From Olsenella sp. An270 (GTDB lineage Bacteria; Actinomycetota; Coriobacteriia; Coriobacteriales; Atopobiaceae): 64,000 nucleotides of DNA. Numbering within the stretch: position 1 is the first letter of the stretch; every line of letters begins with the position of its first letter. The notes below the pieces were generated by a model that had not been told where the DNA came from, did not search any database, and saw nothing but the letters and a program-made list of their open reading frames with translations. This document shows positions 35,134-43,192 of this stretch, one piece after another. The stretch is from NCBI RefSeq assembly GCF_002159735.1, contig NZ_NFJF01000004.1, forward strand, positions 1 through 64,000, written 5' to 3'. The translations under genes were made by a program, and so were the position numbers.

Positions 35134-36191
35134 CGTCCGATCGCCCCCTCGGCGCCGCCGTCCTTCTCGCCCGTCGTCGCGGCGACCGCCCGGGCCGCCT
35201 CGGGGTCCAGCTCGGAGACCGTGCGGGCGAGCCACGCGCCGAACACCCCCTTGCCGGTGCGCTCCATGCCCTCCTGGAGCAGCACGACACCCTCGCTCAC
35301 CGCCACGATCAGCTCGTCCTCGCCGTAGGCGGGCACGCGGATGCGGGCAAAGCGCCCGTCGGCGATCTCCATCTGGCGGATCAGGACGGCCGCGCAGCCG
35401 GGGTAGGAGGCGAGCAGGCGCTCGACCAGGCGGCGCGCGTCGGCGAGGCGGTAGGCCTTGTGCGCGAGCGCGATGCGCGCGAGCAGGATCCAGGCGTCGT
35501 CATCGGCGCGCGGCGCGGCGAGCGCGGGATAGCGCGCGGAGAGCCGCTCGAGCGCGGGCTCGTCCTCGAGCTTGGCGAGCGCGTAGGCGAGCGTGAAGCG
35601 GGCGTCGGAAAGGTCGTGCTGGTCGGAGGCGAGCAGGCGCTCGGCGGCGTCGACCGCCTCGTGGTTTCGCCCGCAGATGAGCGCGCACTCGGCCTGGTCG
35701 GCGAGCCAGCGCCACCAGGGCCGCATCGCCACGTTCGCCCCGAGCGGGCGGCGCGCCTCGTCCAGGGTCTCGCAGAGGCGGTCGCGCTCCGCCTCGCAGG
35801 CGCCGCGGACGGCGTCGGCGCGCTCCGCGAGGAAGCGGCCGCGCTCCTCGGGGGAGGCCGTGCCCAGCGAGAAGCGCATGCGGGCGGCGTCGTGGCAGCC
35901 GGGGTCGAGCGAGAGGGCCTCGTCGAGCAGGGACCGCCCGCGCGCAACCAGCGTCTCGGCGAGGGCGTCGCCGGCGAACGGCAGCCGGTAGTCGACGAGC
36001 TCGGTTGCGAGCGAGACCAGGTGGAAGGCGCGGTCAGCGTCGGACTGCGGCAGCGAGTCGCGGTCGCGCGCCAGCCGCCGGCCAAAGGACGCGAACTCGC
36101 GCGCCGCCTCCGCCGGGTCGCCGCCGTCGAGGGAGAGCGCAAAGCGCAGGCTCATGCGCAGGTAGTCCTCGCGTCTCGAATCGTGTGCCAT
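35130..36191 (-). CDS. TPR-like helical-repeat protein (first of a tandem pair)
   Basis: This 353-residue helical-repeat protein is similar in composition and layout to the next gene. Examples are LLDEALSLDPGCHDAARMRF, DARFTLAYALAKLEDEPALERLSARYPAL and ARIALAHKAYRLADARRLVERLL. Both genes end with a related domain that may be a common binding surface (GEDELIVAVSEGVVLLQEG here, CGFEEAMMAVREAEPII there). The ATG follows GGGGAGGCGTG. The -10 region is not clear. GCGAGAAGGAC on the minus strand lies 45 bases upstream of the start, and another copy overlaps its own 3-prime end just before the downstream gene. Confidence 0.75.
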   Translation of the reverse strand: MAHDSRREDYLRMSLRFALSLDGGDPAEAAREFASFGRRLARDRDSLPQSDADRAFHLVSLATELVDYRLPFAGDALAETLVARGRSLLDEALSLDPGCHDAARMRFSLGTASPEERGRFLAERADAVRGACEAERDRLCETLDEARRPLGANVAMRPWWRWLADQAECALICGRNHEAVDAAERLLASDQHDLSDARFTLAYALAKLEDEPALERLSARYPALAAPRADDDAWILLARIALAHKAYRLADARRLVERLLASYPGCAAVLIRQMEIADGRFARIRVPAYGEDELIVAVSEGVVLLQEGMERTGKGVFGAWLARTVSELDPEAARAVAATTGEKDGGAEGAIGR

Positions 36192-36383
36192 CACGCCTCC
36201 CCTCCGCCTAATCGTAGCCGAGATGCGCGTCGCCCGTCCTTCTCGCCCGCTCGCGGAGCGGCCCGAAAACACGAAGTGTTGCCACATGGTTTCGCTATAC
36301 TGAGACGCGGCCGAGAAGGACGTCTTCCCGACCGTCAAAACATTCCGTCGCGGTGGCGGCGGCATAGGAATTGGAGGAGTGTT

Positions 36384-37598
36384 ATGGGACGTTTCACCAA
36401 TCCGCGTGACCTGTACTTCGGCGAGGGCGCGCGCCACGAGGTCAAGAACCTCAAGGGCGAGCGCGCGGTCATCGTCACCGGCGGCGGCTCCATGCGTCGC
36501 GGCGGCTTCCTGCAGGACGTCGAGAACGACCTCAAGGAGGCCGGCTTCGAGGTCAAGCTGATCGAGGGCGTCGAGTCCGACCCCTCCGTCGAGACCGTCA
36601 TGAACGGCGCCGCGGTCATGGCCGAGTTCCAGCCCGACTGGATCGTCGCCCTCGGCGGCGGCTCGCCGATCGACGCGGCCAAGGCCATGTGGATCAAGTA
36701 CGAGTACCCCGAGACCACCTTCGAGGACATGTGCAAGGTCTTCGGCTTGCCCGAGCTGCGCACCAAGGCTCACTTCTGCGCCATCTCCTCCACCTCCGGC
36801 ACCGCCACCGAGGTCACGGCCTTCTCGATCATCACGGACTACTCCAAGGGCATCAAGTTCCCGATCGCCGACTTCCAGATCACGCCTGACGTGGCCATCG
36901 TTGACCCCGAGCTCACCTACACCATGCCCGCCAAGCTCTGCGCTCACACCGGCATGGACGCCCTGACCCACTCCATCGAGGCCTACGTCTCCACCGCCGG
37001 CTCCGCCTACACCGACGCCAACGCCCTCTACGCCATGCGCGAGATCGTCGAGTGGCTGCCCAAGAGCTACGCGGGCGACAAGGAGGCCCGTCAGCACATG
37101 CACGACGCCCAGTGCATCGCCGGCATCGCCTTCTCCTCGGGCCTGCTCGGCATCGTGCACTCCATGGCGCACAAGACCGGCGCCGCCTTCACCGGCGACC
37201 ACATCATCCACGGTTGCGCCAACGCCATGTACCTCGGCAAGGTCATCCAGTTCAACGCCAAGGACGCCCGCGCCAAGAGCCGCTACGCCTACATCGCCTC
37301 TGAGGTCTTCCACCTCGCCGGCGAGACCGAGGACGAGCTCGTCGCCGCGCTGGTCCAGATGATCCGCGACCTCAACGACAAGATCGACATCCCGCAGGGC
37401 ATCAAGAACTACGGCAAGGGCGGCGTCAAGGCCGACGAGTCCATCATCGACTACGCCGAGTTCGAGGAGAAGAAGTCCCGCATCGCCGTCGACGCCATCG
37501 GCGACGCCTGCACCGGCTCCAACCCGCGCCAGCCCACGCCCGAGGAGATGGAGAAGCTCCTCGAGTGCGTCTACAACGACGTGGACGTGGACTTCTAA
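36384..37598 (+). CDS. Iron-containing alcohol dehydrogenase
   Basis: The protein has 404 residues. NAD(P) binding is by ALGGGSPIDAAKAM (about 93-106) and SSTSGTATEVTAFS (about 137-150). The metal site residues lie in AHTGMDALTHSIEAY, GIVHSMAHKTG and FTGDHIIHGCANA, supplying Asp/His ligands. It belongs to the butanol/lactaldehyde dehydrogenase group and probably reoxidises NADH by reducing an aldehyde or ketone during fermentation. TATACT at 36296-36301 is a likely -10 box and TTGGAGGAG precedes the ATG. A strong terminator follows, and codon bias suggests high expression. Confidence 0.94.
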   Translation: MGRFTNPRDLYFGEGARHEVKNLKGERAVIVTGGGSMRRGGFLQDVENDLKEAGFEVKLIEGVESDPSVETVMNGAAVMAEFQPDWIVALGGGSPIDAAKAMWIKYEYPETTFEDMCKVFGLPELRTKAHFCAISSTSGTATEVTAFSIITDYSKGIKFPIADFQITPDVAIVDPELTYTMPAKLCAHTGMDALTHSIEAYVSTAGSAYTDANALYAMREIVEWLPKSYAGDKEARQHMHDAQCIAGIAFSSGLLGIVHSMAHKTGAAFTGDHIIHGCANAMYLGKVIQFNAKDARAKSRYAYIASEVFHLAGETEDELVAALVQMIRDLNDKIDIPQGIKNYGKGGVKADESIIDYAEFEEKKSRIAVDAIGDACTGSNPRQPTPEEMEKLLECVYNDVDVDF

Positions 37599-37624
37599 GC
37601 CATCCGGCTCGAAGCCTCACCTGC

Positions 37625-37655
37625 GGCCGGGGTCCTTTGGGCCCCGGCCTCTTTT
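37625..37655 (+). terminator. Intrinsic terminator after the alcohol dehydrogenase
   Basis: GGCCGGGG and CCCCGGCC pair around a 9-base loop and are followed by TCTTTTGT. Confidence 0.9.
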
Positions 37656-37661
37656 GTCTCG

Positions 37662-38516
37662 CTAGCCCAGGCGGGCGTGCGCGCGGACCGCGGCCTGGAA
37701 GGCGTCCTCGAGCGCCTCTGACGAGTCGCCGAGAAGGACGAGCATGGAGCGCTCGCCGCCGGGAGCCCCATAGGCGCGCGCGACGGCGTCGGGCACCGCG
37801 CCGGCGCCGCGGACGACCTCGAGTCGCAGGCTCCCGTACTCCTCCCTCGCGGCGGCGACGAGGCGCTCGGCGTCACGGCGCGCGCGGCTCTCCTCCACGA
37901 GCGCGAACACGCGGTGGTCGGGCGAGAAGAGCAGGTCGCCGTGGCCGGGGACCCGGGCGTGCAGCAGCCCCGACGCGATCTGCGCGACGTCGATGCCCAG
38001 CAGCGCGGACGTCGCCACGACCCCGAGCGCGGGCCCGAGGTTGAAGAGGCCCGTCACGGGGAGCGCGAGGCACGCCTCCCATTCGGGCGTGTGCGCCTGG
38101 AACTGCACGTAGCCGTAATGGGACTCCATGTGGCTGGCGCCCACGTCGGCGATCGCGCCGCGTGCGGAGAAGCTCAGGCCGCGCCCTCCCGCCCGCGCGG
38201 TCCCGGCACCGCCGGTGCCGATCGTGCAGAGGACGTCCAGCCGGTTGGTCCCGCGCTCGGCGGCCTCGTCCAGCTCGACCACGAGGAAGGGGAGTCCGGC
38301 GTCGGCGGCGTTTCGGACGTGCGAGTCAATGCGCTCCAGCTCATGGGCTAGGTTTGGGCGGCGTTTCCACTCCGCTCCGTCGTGGAGCTCGCGAGCCCCA
38401 ACGATTCCGGCGCGCCCGTAGGGCTCGTCCGCGTCGAGCACCGTCCGGAGCAGCGCCGAGGCGACCTCACGGTCGCGTCGGCCGCCCGCGACGCCTATGA
38501 CGACGGGCGCGCCCAT
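37662..38516 (-). CDS. Degenerate MurE paralog lacking the ATP-binding loop
   Basis: This 284-residue protein aligns by eye with MurE residues from about 115 on. It has VIGVAGGRRDREVASALLRTVLDADEPYG where the neighbouring MurE has GITGTKGKSTVSYMLRAVLDGDEPG. It then has AHTPEWEACLALPVTGLFNL matching AHTPSWEGPVALAMPGLFNV, and LLHARVPGHGDLL matching LARATVPGRMELL. The GKGKST phosphate-binding loop and the N-terminal substrate domain are gone, so ligase activity is very unlikely. It starts 9 bases after murE stops and must be cotranscribed. The frame is intact over its length, suggesting a retained non-enzymatic role. Confidence 0.8.
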   Translation of the reverse strand: MGAPVVIGVAGGRRDREVASALLRTVLDADEPYGRAGIVGARELHDGAEWKRRPNLAHELERIDSHVRNAADAGLPFLVVELDEAAERGTNRLDVLCTIGTGGAGTARAGGRGLSFSARGAIADVGASHMESHYGYVQFQAHTPEWEACLALPVTGLFNLGPALGVVATSALLGIDVAQIASGLLHARVPGHGDLLFSPDHRVFALVEESRARRDAERLVAAAREEYGSLRLEVVRGAGAVPDAVARAYGAPGGERSMLVLLGDSSEALEDAFQAAVRAHARLG

Positions 38517-38525
38517 CGCCGTGGG

Positions 38526-40067
38526 TCACGATTCCGCGCGGGCTGCGACGGCCTCGAGGAAGATCTCCCCGTCGGGTCGGCAGGGGACAAACTCGTCTCC
38601 CACGTGCTGGCGGGTCTCGTCGCCCTTGGCGAGCAGGCACACGATGGCCGGGCCCTCGCCCTCGTAGGCGAGCTCGACGCTGCGGCGCACGGCCTCCTCG
38701 CGGTCGCAGATCACCTCGTAGGGAACGCCCTCGGGAGTGGCGTCGGCCATCTGGGCGCAGATCTCCTCCACGGGGTCGTGCGCGGGGTCCTCCTCGGTGT
38801 AGATGAGGTAGTCGGACCACTTGGCGGCCTCCTGCGGCAGCTCGGTGCGCCGCTCGTAGGCCTTGCCGCCGGGCGCGCCAAACAGCGCGATGATCCTATA
38901 GCCCGGGAACTCCTTCTTGACGGACGGGAAGAAGCGCTGGTAGGAAAGCTTGTTGTGTGCGTAGTCGACGAGTGCCACCACGCGCGAGCCCGGCTCGCCG
39001 AGCAGCTCCATGCGCCCGGGGACCGTTGCGCGGGCAAGCGCGGGTACGATCCTCTCGGCGCCCACGCCCAAAAGCTCGCAGATGGCGATCGTCGCCAGAG
39101 CGTTGTCAACGTTGAAGAGGCCGGGCATGGCCAGCGCGACCGGCCCCTCCCAGCTCGGCGTGTGCGCGACGAAGCTCACACGGCCTAGCTCGGAGCGGAC
39201 GTCACTCGCCCAGACGTCGGCGCCGTCACGACCCTCGGCGGAGAACCGCAGGACGCGGCCGTCGCCCAGGGCGGCCTCGGCGCGTGCGAGCGCGACGTCG
39301 GCCTGGTCGCCGTCGAGGTTCACCACGGCGCTTCTCGCCTGGTCGAAGATGCGCAGCTTGCTCTCGAAGTAGTCCTCGAAGCTGGGGTGCTCGACCGGCG
39401 AGATGTGATCGCGGCCGATGTTGAGGAAGCAGGCGACGTCCAGCGTGAGACCGAGGACGCGGTCGTACTTGAGTCCCTGGCTCGAGACCTCCATGTCAAG
39501 GTAGGGGAGGCCCGCCTCGCGCGCGTTGGCGACATGGCGCCAGAGGTCGGGGGACTCGGGGGTGGTGTTGTGGCTCTCGAAGTTCTCGATGCCGTCGTAG
39601 GTGTCGATCGAGCCGATGACGCCCGTTCCCGAGCCCGGCTCGTCGCCGTCGAGCACGGCGCGCAGCATGTAGGAGACCGTGGACTTGCCCTTGGTCCCGG
39701 TGATTCCCACGACGCGCACGTCGCGGTCGGGATGGCCGTATGCCTCGGCCGAGACGAGGGCCATCGCGCGGCGCAGGTTGCTCGCCACGAGGGCGGGGGT
39801 CCCGGGCGCGACCTCGGCGAGCTCGGCGGCGTGGGCCTCGTCGCAGAGGTAGGCGACCGCGCCAGCCTCGAGCGCGCTCGTGAGGTAGGCGGGCTTGAAC
39901 GCCGCACCCTTGCACACAAAGACGTGCCCCGCGCGGGCAACGCGGGAGTCGCAGTCGGCGCCGGTGACGGGCGTGGCGCCCGCGTCGGCCGTGAGGTTGG
40001 TGGTGCCTGCGAGCAGGCCCTGCTCCTCGAGGAGCAGGGCGAGCGAGGCAAGAGTCGTCGTATCCAT
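38526..40067 (-). CDS. murE: UDP-N-acetylmuramyl-tripeptide synthetase
   Basis: This 513-residue Mur ligase has the N-terminal substrate domain (GADCDSRVARAGHVFVCKGAA), the P-loop GITGTKGKSTVSYM (about 119), FESHNTTPESPDLW, MEVSSQGLKYDRV and the C-terminal domain with VDYAHNKLSYQRFF. It adds residue 3 of the peptidoglycan stem peptide in the cytoplasm. The DNPR motif of meso-diaminopimelate enzymes is absent; the corresponding segment reads TEEDPAHDP, so L-lysine, ornithine or another diamino acid is more likely. It is upstream of its degenerate paralog. Confidence 0.93.
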   Translation of the reverse strand: MDTTTLASLALLLEEQGLLAGTTNLTADAGATPVTGADCDSRVARAGHVFVCKGAAFKPAYLTSALEAGAVAYLCDEAHAAELAEVAPGTPALVASNLRRAMALVSAEAYGHPDRDVRVVGITGTKGKSTVSYMLRAVLDGDEPGSGTGVIGSIDTYDGIENFESHNTTPESPDLWRHVANAREAGLPYLDMEVSSQGLKYDRVLGLTLDVACFLNIGRDHISPVEHPSFEDYFESKLRIFDQARSAVVNLDGDQADVALARAEAALGDGRVLRFSAEGRDGADVWASDVRSELGRVSFVAHTPSWEGPVALAMPGLFNVDNALATIAICELLGVGAERIVPALARATVPGRMELLGEPGSRVVALVDYAHNKLSYQRFFPSVKKEFPGYRIIALFGAPGGKAYERRTELPQEAAKWSDYLIYTEEDPAHDPVEEICAQMADATPEGVPYEVICDREEAVRRSVELAYEGEGPAIVCLLAKGDETRQHVGDEFVPCRPDGEIFLEAVAARAES

Positions 40068-40120
40068 GCGTCCAGTATAGGGCAGGGCACCGGGCGCCGT
40101 ATGCTAGACTGCAAGCAATC

Positions 40121-40193
40121 GGGCGATTGGCGCAGCGGCTAGCGCAGGTGCCTTACACGCACAAGGTCGGCGGTTCGAACCCGTCATCGCCCA
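40121..40193 (+). tRNA. tRNA-Val (anticodon TAC)
   Basis: The acceptor GGGCGAT pairs with ATCGCCC, loop CTTACAC carries TAC, and the T arm reads CGGTTCGAACC. The genome continues ACCC after the acceptor stem, so CCA is not encoded, unlike the other tRNAs in this window. TATGCT near 40100 is a possible -10 box. Confidence 0.95.
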
Positions 40194-40205
40194 CCCGCTC
40201 ACATG

Positions 40206-40240
40206 GGCCCTCGCCCGCTTTTGCGGCGGGGGCCTCTTTC
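40206..40240 (+). terminator. Intrinsic terminator after tRNA-Val
   Basis: GGCCCTCGCC pairs with GGCGGGGGCC-type sequence (40225-40234) through about ten bases with G-T pairs, then TCTTTC. It lies just before rph. Confidence 0.7.
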
Positions 40241-40250
40241 AGGAGGACGC

Positions 40251-40991
40251 ATGACAGACCCCACCCTCGCCCGCGCCAACGGCCGCCCCTTCAACGAGAT
40301 GCGCCCCGTCACGCTCACCCCGGGCGTCATGAAGAACGCCGCCGGCTCGTGCCTTGCGGAGTTTGGTGACACGCGCGTGCTCTGCACCGCCTCGGTCGAG
40401 GAGGGGGTTCCGGGCTGGCGCAAGTCGGCGCACGCCGGCTGGGTCACCGCCGAGTACGCGATGCTGCCCGCCGCGGGCAACCGCCGCACGCCGCGCGAGT
40501 ACCGCGGTCGCAAGGGACGAAGCATGGAGATCGAGCGCCTCATCGGGCGCAGCCTGCGTGCCGTCACGCGGCTCGACCGCCTGGGAGAGGTCACGATCAC
40601 GCTGGACTGCGACGTCATCCAGGCCGACGGCGGCACGCGGACGGCGTCGATCACGGGCGCCTGGGTGGCGCTGCACCAGGCGCTCATGGGCCTCGTGGAC
40701 GCCGGCAGGCTCCCGCGTCTCCCGCTCACTGACCAGGTCGCTGCGGTGTCGGCGGGCATTGTGGACGGGGGCGTGCTGCTCGACCTGGATTACCCCGAGG
40801 ACTCGCGGGCCGAGGTCGACCTCAACCTCGTGGGCACCGGCGACGGTCGCATCGTGGAGGTCCAGGGTACCGGCGAACGAACCACGCTCGACCGTGCGCA
40901 GCTGGACGCGCTCCTCGACCTCTGTCAGGGCGCCGTCGCCCACCTGACGGAGCTGCAGGCGGACGTCACGGGCTTCCGCCCGGCCCGGTAG
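40251..40991 (+). CDS. rph: Ribonuclease PH
   Basis: The protein has 246 residues, the family norm. It begins LARANGRPFNEMRPV and contains CTASVEEGVPGW, TAEYAMLPAAGNRR, then GRSLRAVTRLDRLGEVTITLDCDVIQADGGTRTASITGA with the phosphate-binding Arg and catalytic Asp residues. It trims tRNA 3-prime ends phosphorolytically, fitting its position next to a tRNA without encoded CCA. An upstream in-frame ATG was rejected: AGGAGG is well spaced from the ATG at 40251 and the extension would cross the terminator. Confidence 0.97.
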   Translation: MTDPTLARANGRPFNEMRPVTLTPGVMKNAAGSCLAEFGDTRVLCTASVEEGVPGWRKSAHAGWVTAEYAMLPAAGNRRTPREYRGRKGRSMEIERLIGRSLRAVTRLDRLGEVTITLDCDVIQADGGTRTASITGAWVALHQALMGLVDAGRLPRLPLTDQVAAVSAGIVDGGVLLDLDYPEDSRAEVDLNLVGTGDGRIVEVQGTGERTTLDRAQLDALLDLCQGAVAHLTELQADVTGFRPAR

Positions 40992-41010
40992 GGCGTCGCC
41001 GCCGGCCCTT

Positions 41011-41245
41011 TTGCATAAAGCTCGCCTTCGTGTAGCAAGGAGGGCGCTTCCGCGCATAAAACCGTCGCTCGTGCAGCGTCCTTTTCTCGTCTGGGAGATG
41101 GTTAAATTTCTGCGAACTGCGGTTTCTTTGGCCAGGGCGCGATTCGGTTCCTCAGAATCGTCTCTAGGGTCCATACTTACGTCGCACGAGCGACGGTTTT
41201 ATGTTCGGGGATGCCCCCAATGCCGCACGAGCGCGCATTTTGAAC
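41011..41245. repeat. Repeat array D: two direct and two inverted units, 41-bp step
   Basis: Left units carry GCATAAA at 41013 and 41054, a 41-bp step, the second reading GCATAAAACCGTCGCTCGTGC. Right units carry the inverse GCACGAG at 41184 and 41225, again 41 bp apart, the first reading GCACGAGCGACGGTTTTATG. About 100 bp of AT-richer unique DNA separates the halves. No coding frame spans it convincingly. It fills the gap between rph and rdgB and has the same architecture as arrays A1/A2. Confidence 0.9.
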
Positions 41246-41262
41246 ACCCAGGGAGGTCCTTC

Positions 41263-41886
41263 ATGGAAAACGTCAACGTTAACGTGCTCGATCCCGAGCG
41301 CACCGTGGTCGTGGCCACGGGCAACGCCCACAAGGTCACCGAGATAGAGGCGATCCTCGCGCCGGTCATGCCGGGCGTCCGCTTCGTGGCCCTCGGCGAG
41401 CTGGGGGACTTCCCCGACCCCGTGGAGGACGGGGAGACGTTCTTCGACAACGCGCTGATCAAGGCCCGCGCCGCCCAGTCCGAGACCGGCCTGCCCATGG
41501 CGGTCGCCGACGACTCGGGTCTCTGCGTGGACGCCCTCGACGGGGCGCCCGGCATCTTCTCCGCGCGCTGGGCCGGCGAGCACGGCAACGACGCGGCCAA
41601 CAACGACAAGCTCATGGCGCAGATGGCCGACGTCCCCGACGAGGCTCGCACCGCCCGCTTCCACTCCAGCGTGGTGCTGGTCCGCGGCGACGAGGTCCTG
41701 CGCGGCGACGGCGACTGCGAGGGTCGCGTGGGCCACGTCCCCCGCGGCGACGGCGGCTTTGGCTACGACCCCCTCTTCCTTCCCGACGACACCCCGGGCA
41801 AGACCATGGCCGAGCTCACGCCGGCGGAGAAGAATGCGATCTCACACCGCTTCCACGCGCTCGAGGACCTGTCGGCCAAGCTGTAG
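41263..41886 (+). CDS. rdgB: XTP/dITP diphosphatase
   Basis: This 207-residue RdgB/HAM1 protein has VVVATGNAHKVTEIEAIL (residues 15-32, substrate loop), GETFFDNALIKARAA with the catalytic Glu/Asp/Lys, VADDSGLCVDALDGAPGIFSARWAG and the C-terminal GFGYDPLFLPDD and EKNAISHRFHAL motifs. It removes deaminated purine NTPs. GGGAGGT is spaced correctly before the ATG at 41263; the longer in-frame extension runs through the repeat array and is rejected. Confidence 0.96.
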   Translation: MENVNVNVLDPERTVVVATGNAHKVTEIEAILAPVMPGVRFVALGELGDFPDPVEDGETFFDNALIKARAAQSETGLPMAVADDSGLCVDALDGAPGIFSARWAGEHGNDAANNDKLMAQMADVPDEARTARFHSSVVLVRGDEVLRGDGDCEGRVGHVPRGDGGFGYDPLFLPDDTPGKTMAELTPAEKNAISHRFHALEDLSAKL

Positions 41887-42005
41887 GCCCCGACGCTCTT
41901 GTACGCAATTTCGCCGTCTGCCTAACGCTCGGCGCGGCGCGGGACGCCTTGGTGCATGATGGGGTTGTCCTAACGAGTCGTTCGTCCCGAGGGAAGGGAA
42001 CCACC

Positions 42006-42740
42006 ATGAAAATTCTGCGCGCCAAGGACTACGCCGACATGAGCCGCAAGGCCGCCAACATAATCTCGGCGCAGGTGATCCTCAAGCCCGACAGCGTGCT
42101 CGGCCTGGCCACCGGCTCCACCCCCATCGGGACCTACCAGCAGCTCGCCAAGTGGTGCGACAAGGGTGACTGCGACTTCTCGCAGGTCTCGACCTACAAC
42201 CTTGACGAGTACCGCGGCCTCAGCCACGACGACCCGCAGAGCTACCACTACTTCATGCGCGAGAACTTCTTCAACCACGTGAACATCGACATCAACAACA
42301 CCCACGTGCCCGACGGCGCCAACCCCGACGCCGAGGCCGCCTGCGCCGAGTACGACCGCATCGTCGCCGCCGCCGGCTACCCCGACCTGCAGCTCCTAGG
42401 CATCGGCAACAACGGTCACATCGGCTTCAACGAGCCCGCCGACTGCTTCTCCAAGGGCACCCACTGCATCGACCTCACCGAGTCCACGATCAAGGCCAAC
42501 AGCCGCCTGTTCGAGCGCGAGGAGGACGTCCCGCGCCAGGCCTACACCATGGGCGTGCAGACCATCATGTACGCGCGCATGATCCTCGTCGTGGCCAACG
42601 GTGCGGCCAAGGCCCAGGCCGTGCACGACATGTGCTACGGCCCGGTCACCCCGAGCTGCCCGGCGTCCATCCTGCAGCTCCACACCAACTGCGTGGTCGT
42701 CGCCGACGAGGAGGCGCTCGCGCTCTGCCCGGAGGTCTAG
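42006..42740 (+). CDS. nagB: Glucosamine-6-phosphate deaminase
   Basis: This 244-residue protein has GLATGSTPIGTYQQL (phosphosugar binding), TYNLDEYRGLSHDDPQSYHYFM with the general base Asp, and GIGNNGHIGFNEPADCF with the catalytic Asp-His-Glu set. It converts glucosamine-6-phosphate to fructose-6-phosphate plus ammonia. It stands alone with a strong terminator. The HutC-type regulator at 24,593 could in principle also act here, but I see no TGTCTAGACA site upstream. Confidence 0.96.
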   Translation: MKILRAKDYADMSRKAANIISAQVILKPDSVLGLATGSTPIGTYQQLAKWCDKGDCDFSQVSTYNLDEYRGLSHDDPQSYHYFMRENFFNHVNIDINNTHVPDGANPDAEAACAEYDRIVAAAGYPDLQLLGIGNNGHIGFNEPADCFSKGTHCIDLTESTIKANSRLFEREEDVPRQAYTMGVQTIMYARMILVVANGAAKAQAVHDMCYGPVTPSCPASILQLHTNCVVVADEEALALCPEV

Positions 42741-42761
42741 GCAGCCCGCAACGGCGTGCCG

Positions 42762-42794
42762 GGGGCGAGAAGCGCGGTCTTCTCGCCCCTTTTT
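42762..42794 (+). terminator. Strong terminator of nagB built from the GCGAGAAG motif
   Basis: GGGGCGAGAAG (42762-42772) pairs perfectly with CTTCTCGCCCC (42779-42789) around a 6-base loop and is followed by five T residues. The stem is the recurrent intergenic GCGAGAAG motif in both orientations. Confidence 0.95.
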
Positions 42795-42812
42795 GCGCCT
42801 CGGGTTGAGGGT

Positions 42813-42841
42813 TTGCGCTTGCGCAGCGAGCGCCGTATGAT
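42813..42841 (+). promoter_or_regulatory. Promoter of veg
   Basis: TTGCGC (42813-42818) and TATGAT (42836-42841) are separated by 17 bp, the best sigma-70-type match in this part of the window. It drives veg and probably ispE. Confidence 0.75.
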
Positions 42842-42889
42842 AGAAGTTCCTGTATTTTGGGCTTTCGCCTCTGTCATACGGAGGATCGC

Positions 42890-43186
42890 ATGGAGAACGA
42901 CATCCCTCCCGTGAACCGGGTCGACGAGATCCGCGACGAGCTGTCCGCCCTCGAGGGCAAGCGCCTCAAGGTCAAGGCCAACATGGGCCGCTCCCGCATC
43001 GTCGAGCGCACCGGCACGCTCGTGCACGCCCACCCCTCGCTCTTCGTCGTGGAGGTCGAGGAGCGCCGCGGGCGCACCGCGCGCCAGTCCTACCAGTACG
43101 TTGACGTCCTCACCGGCACCGTCGAGCTCTACGACGTGGAGTCCGGCGAGCGCCTCTTCGACTTCGCCGAGACCATCGTGGAGTAG
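42890..43186 (+). CDS. veg: Veg family protein
   Basis: The protein has 98 residues. It matches the small Veg family of Gram-positives: NRVDEIRDELSALEGKRLKVKANMGRSR followed by an SH3-like beta core (GTLVHAHPSLFVVEVEE, then QSYQYVDVLTGTVEL). Veg influences biofilm formation in Bacillus subtilis; its biochemical role is unknown. Conserved linkage of veg to ispE, seen here with a 6-base gap, also occurs in Firmicutes. CGGAGGA precedes the ATG. Confidence 0.93.
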   Translation: MENDIPPVNRVDEIRDELSALEGKRLKVKANMGRSRIVERTGTLVHAHPSLFVVEVEERRGRTARQSYQYVDVLTGTVELYDVESGERLFDFAETIVE

Positions 43187-43192
43187 CGCCCG

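Noticed and set aside
41011-41262. N-terminal extension of rdgB, or a small gene upstream
   Set aside because: The frame runs through the inverted repeat array and lacks a ribosome-binding site, whereas the ATG at 41263 has one and gives the family length.
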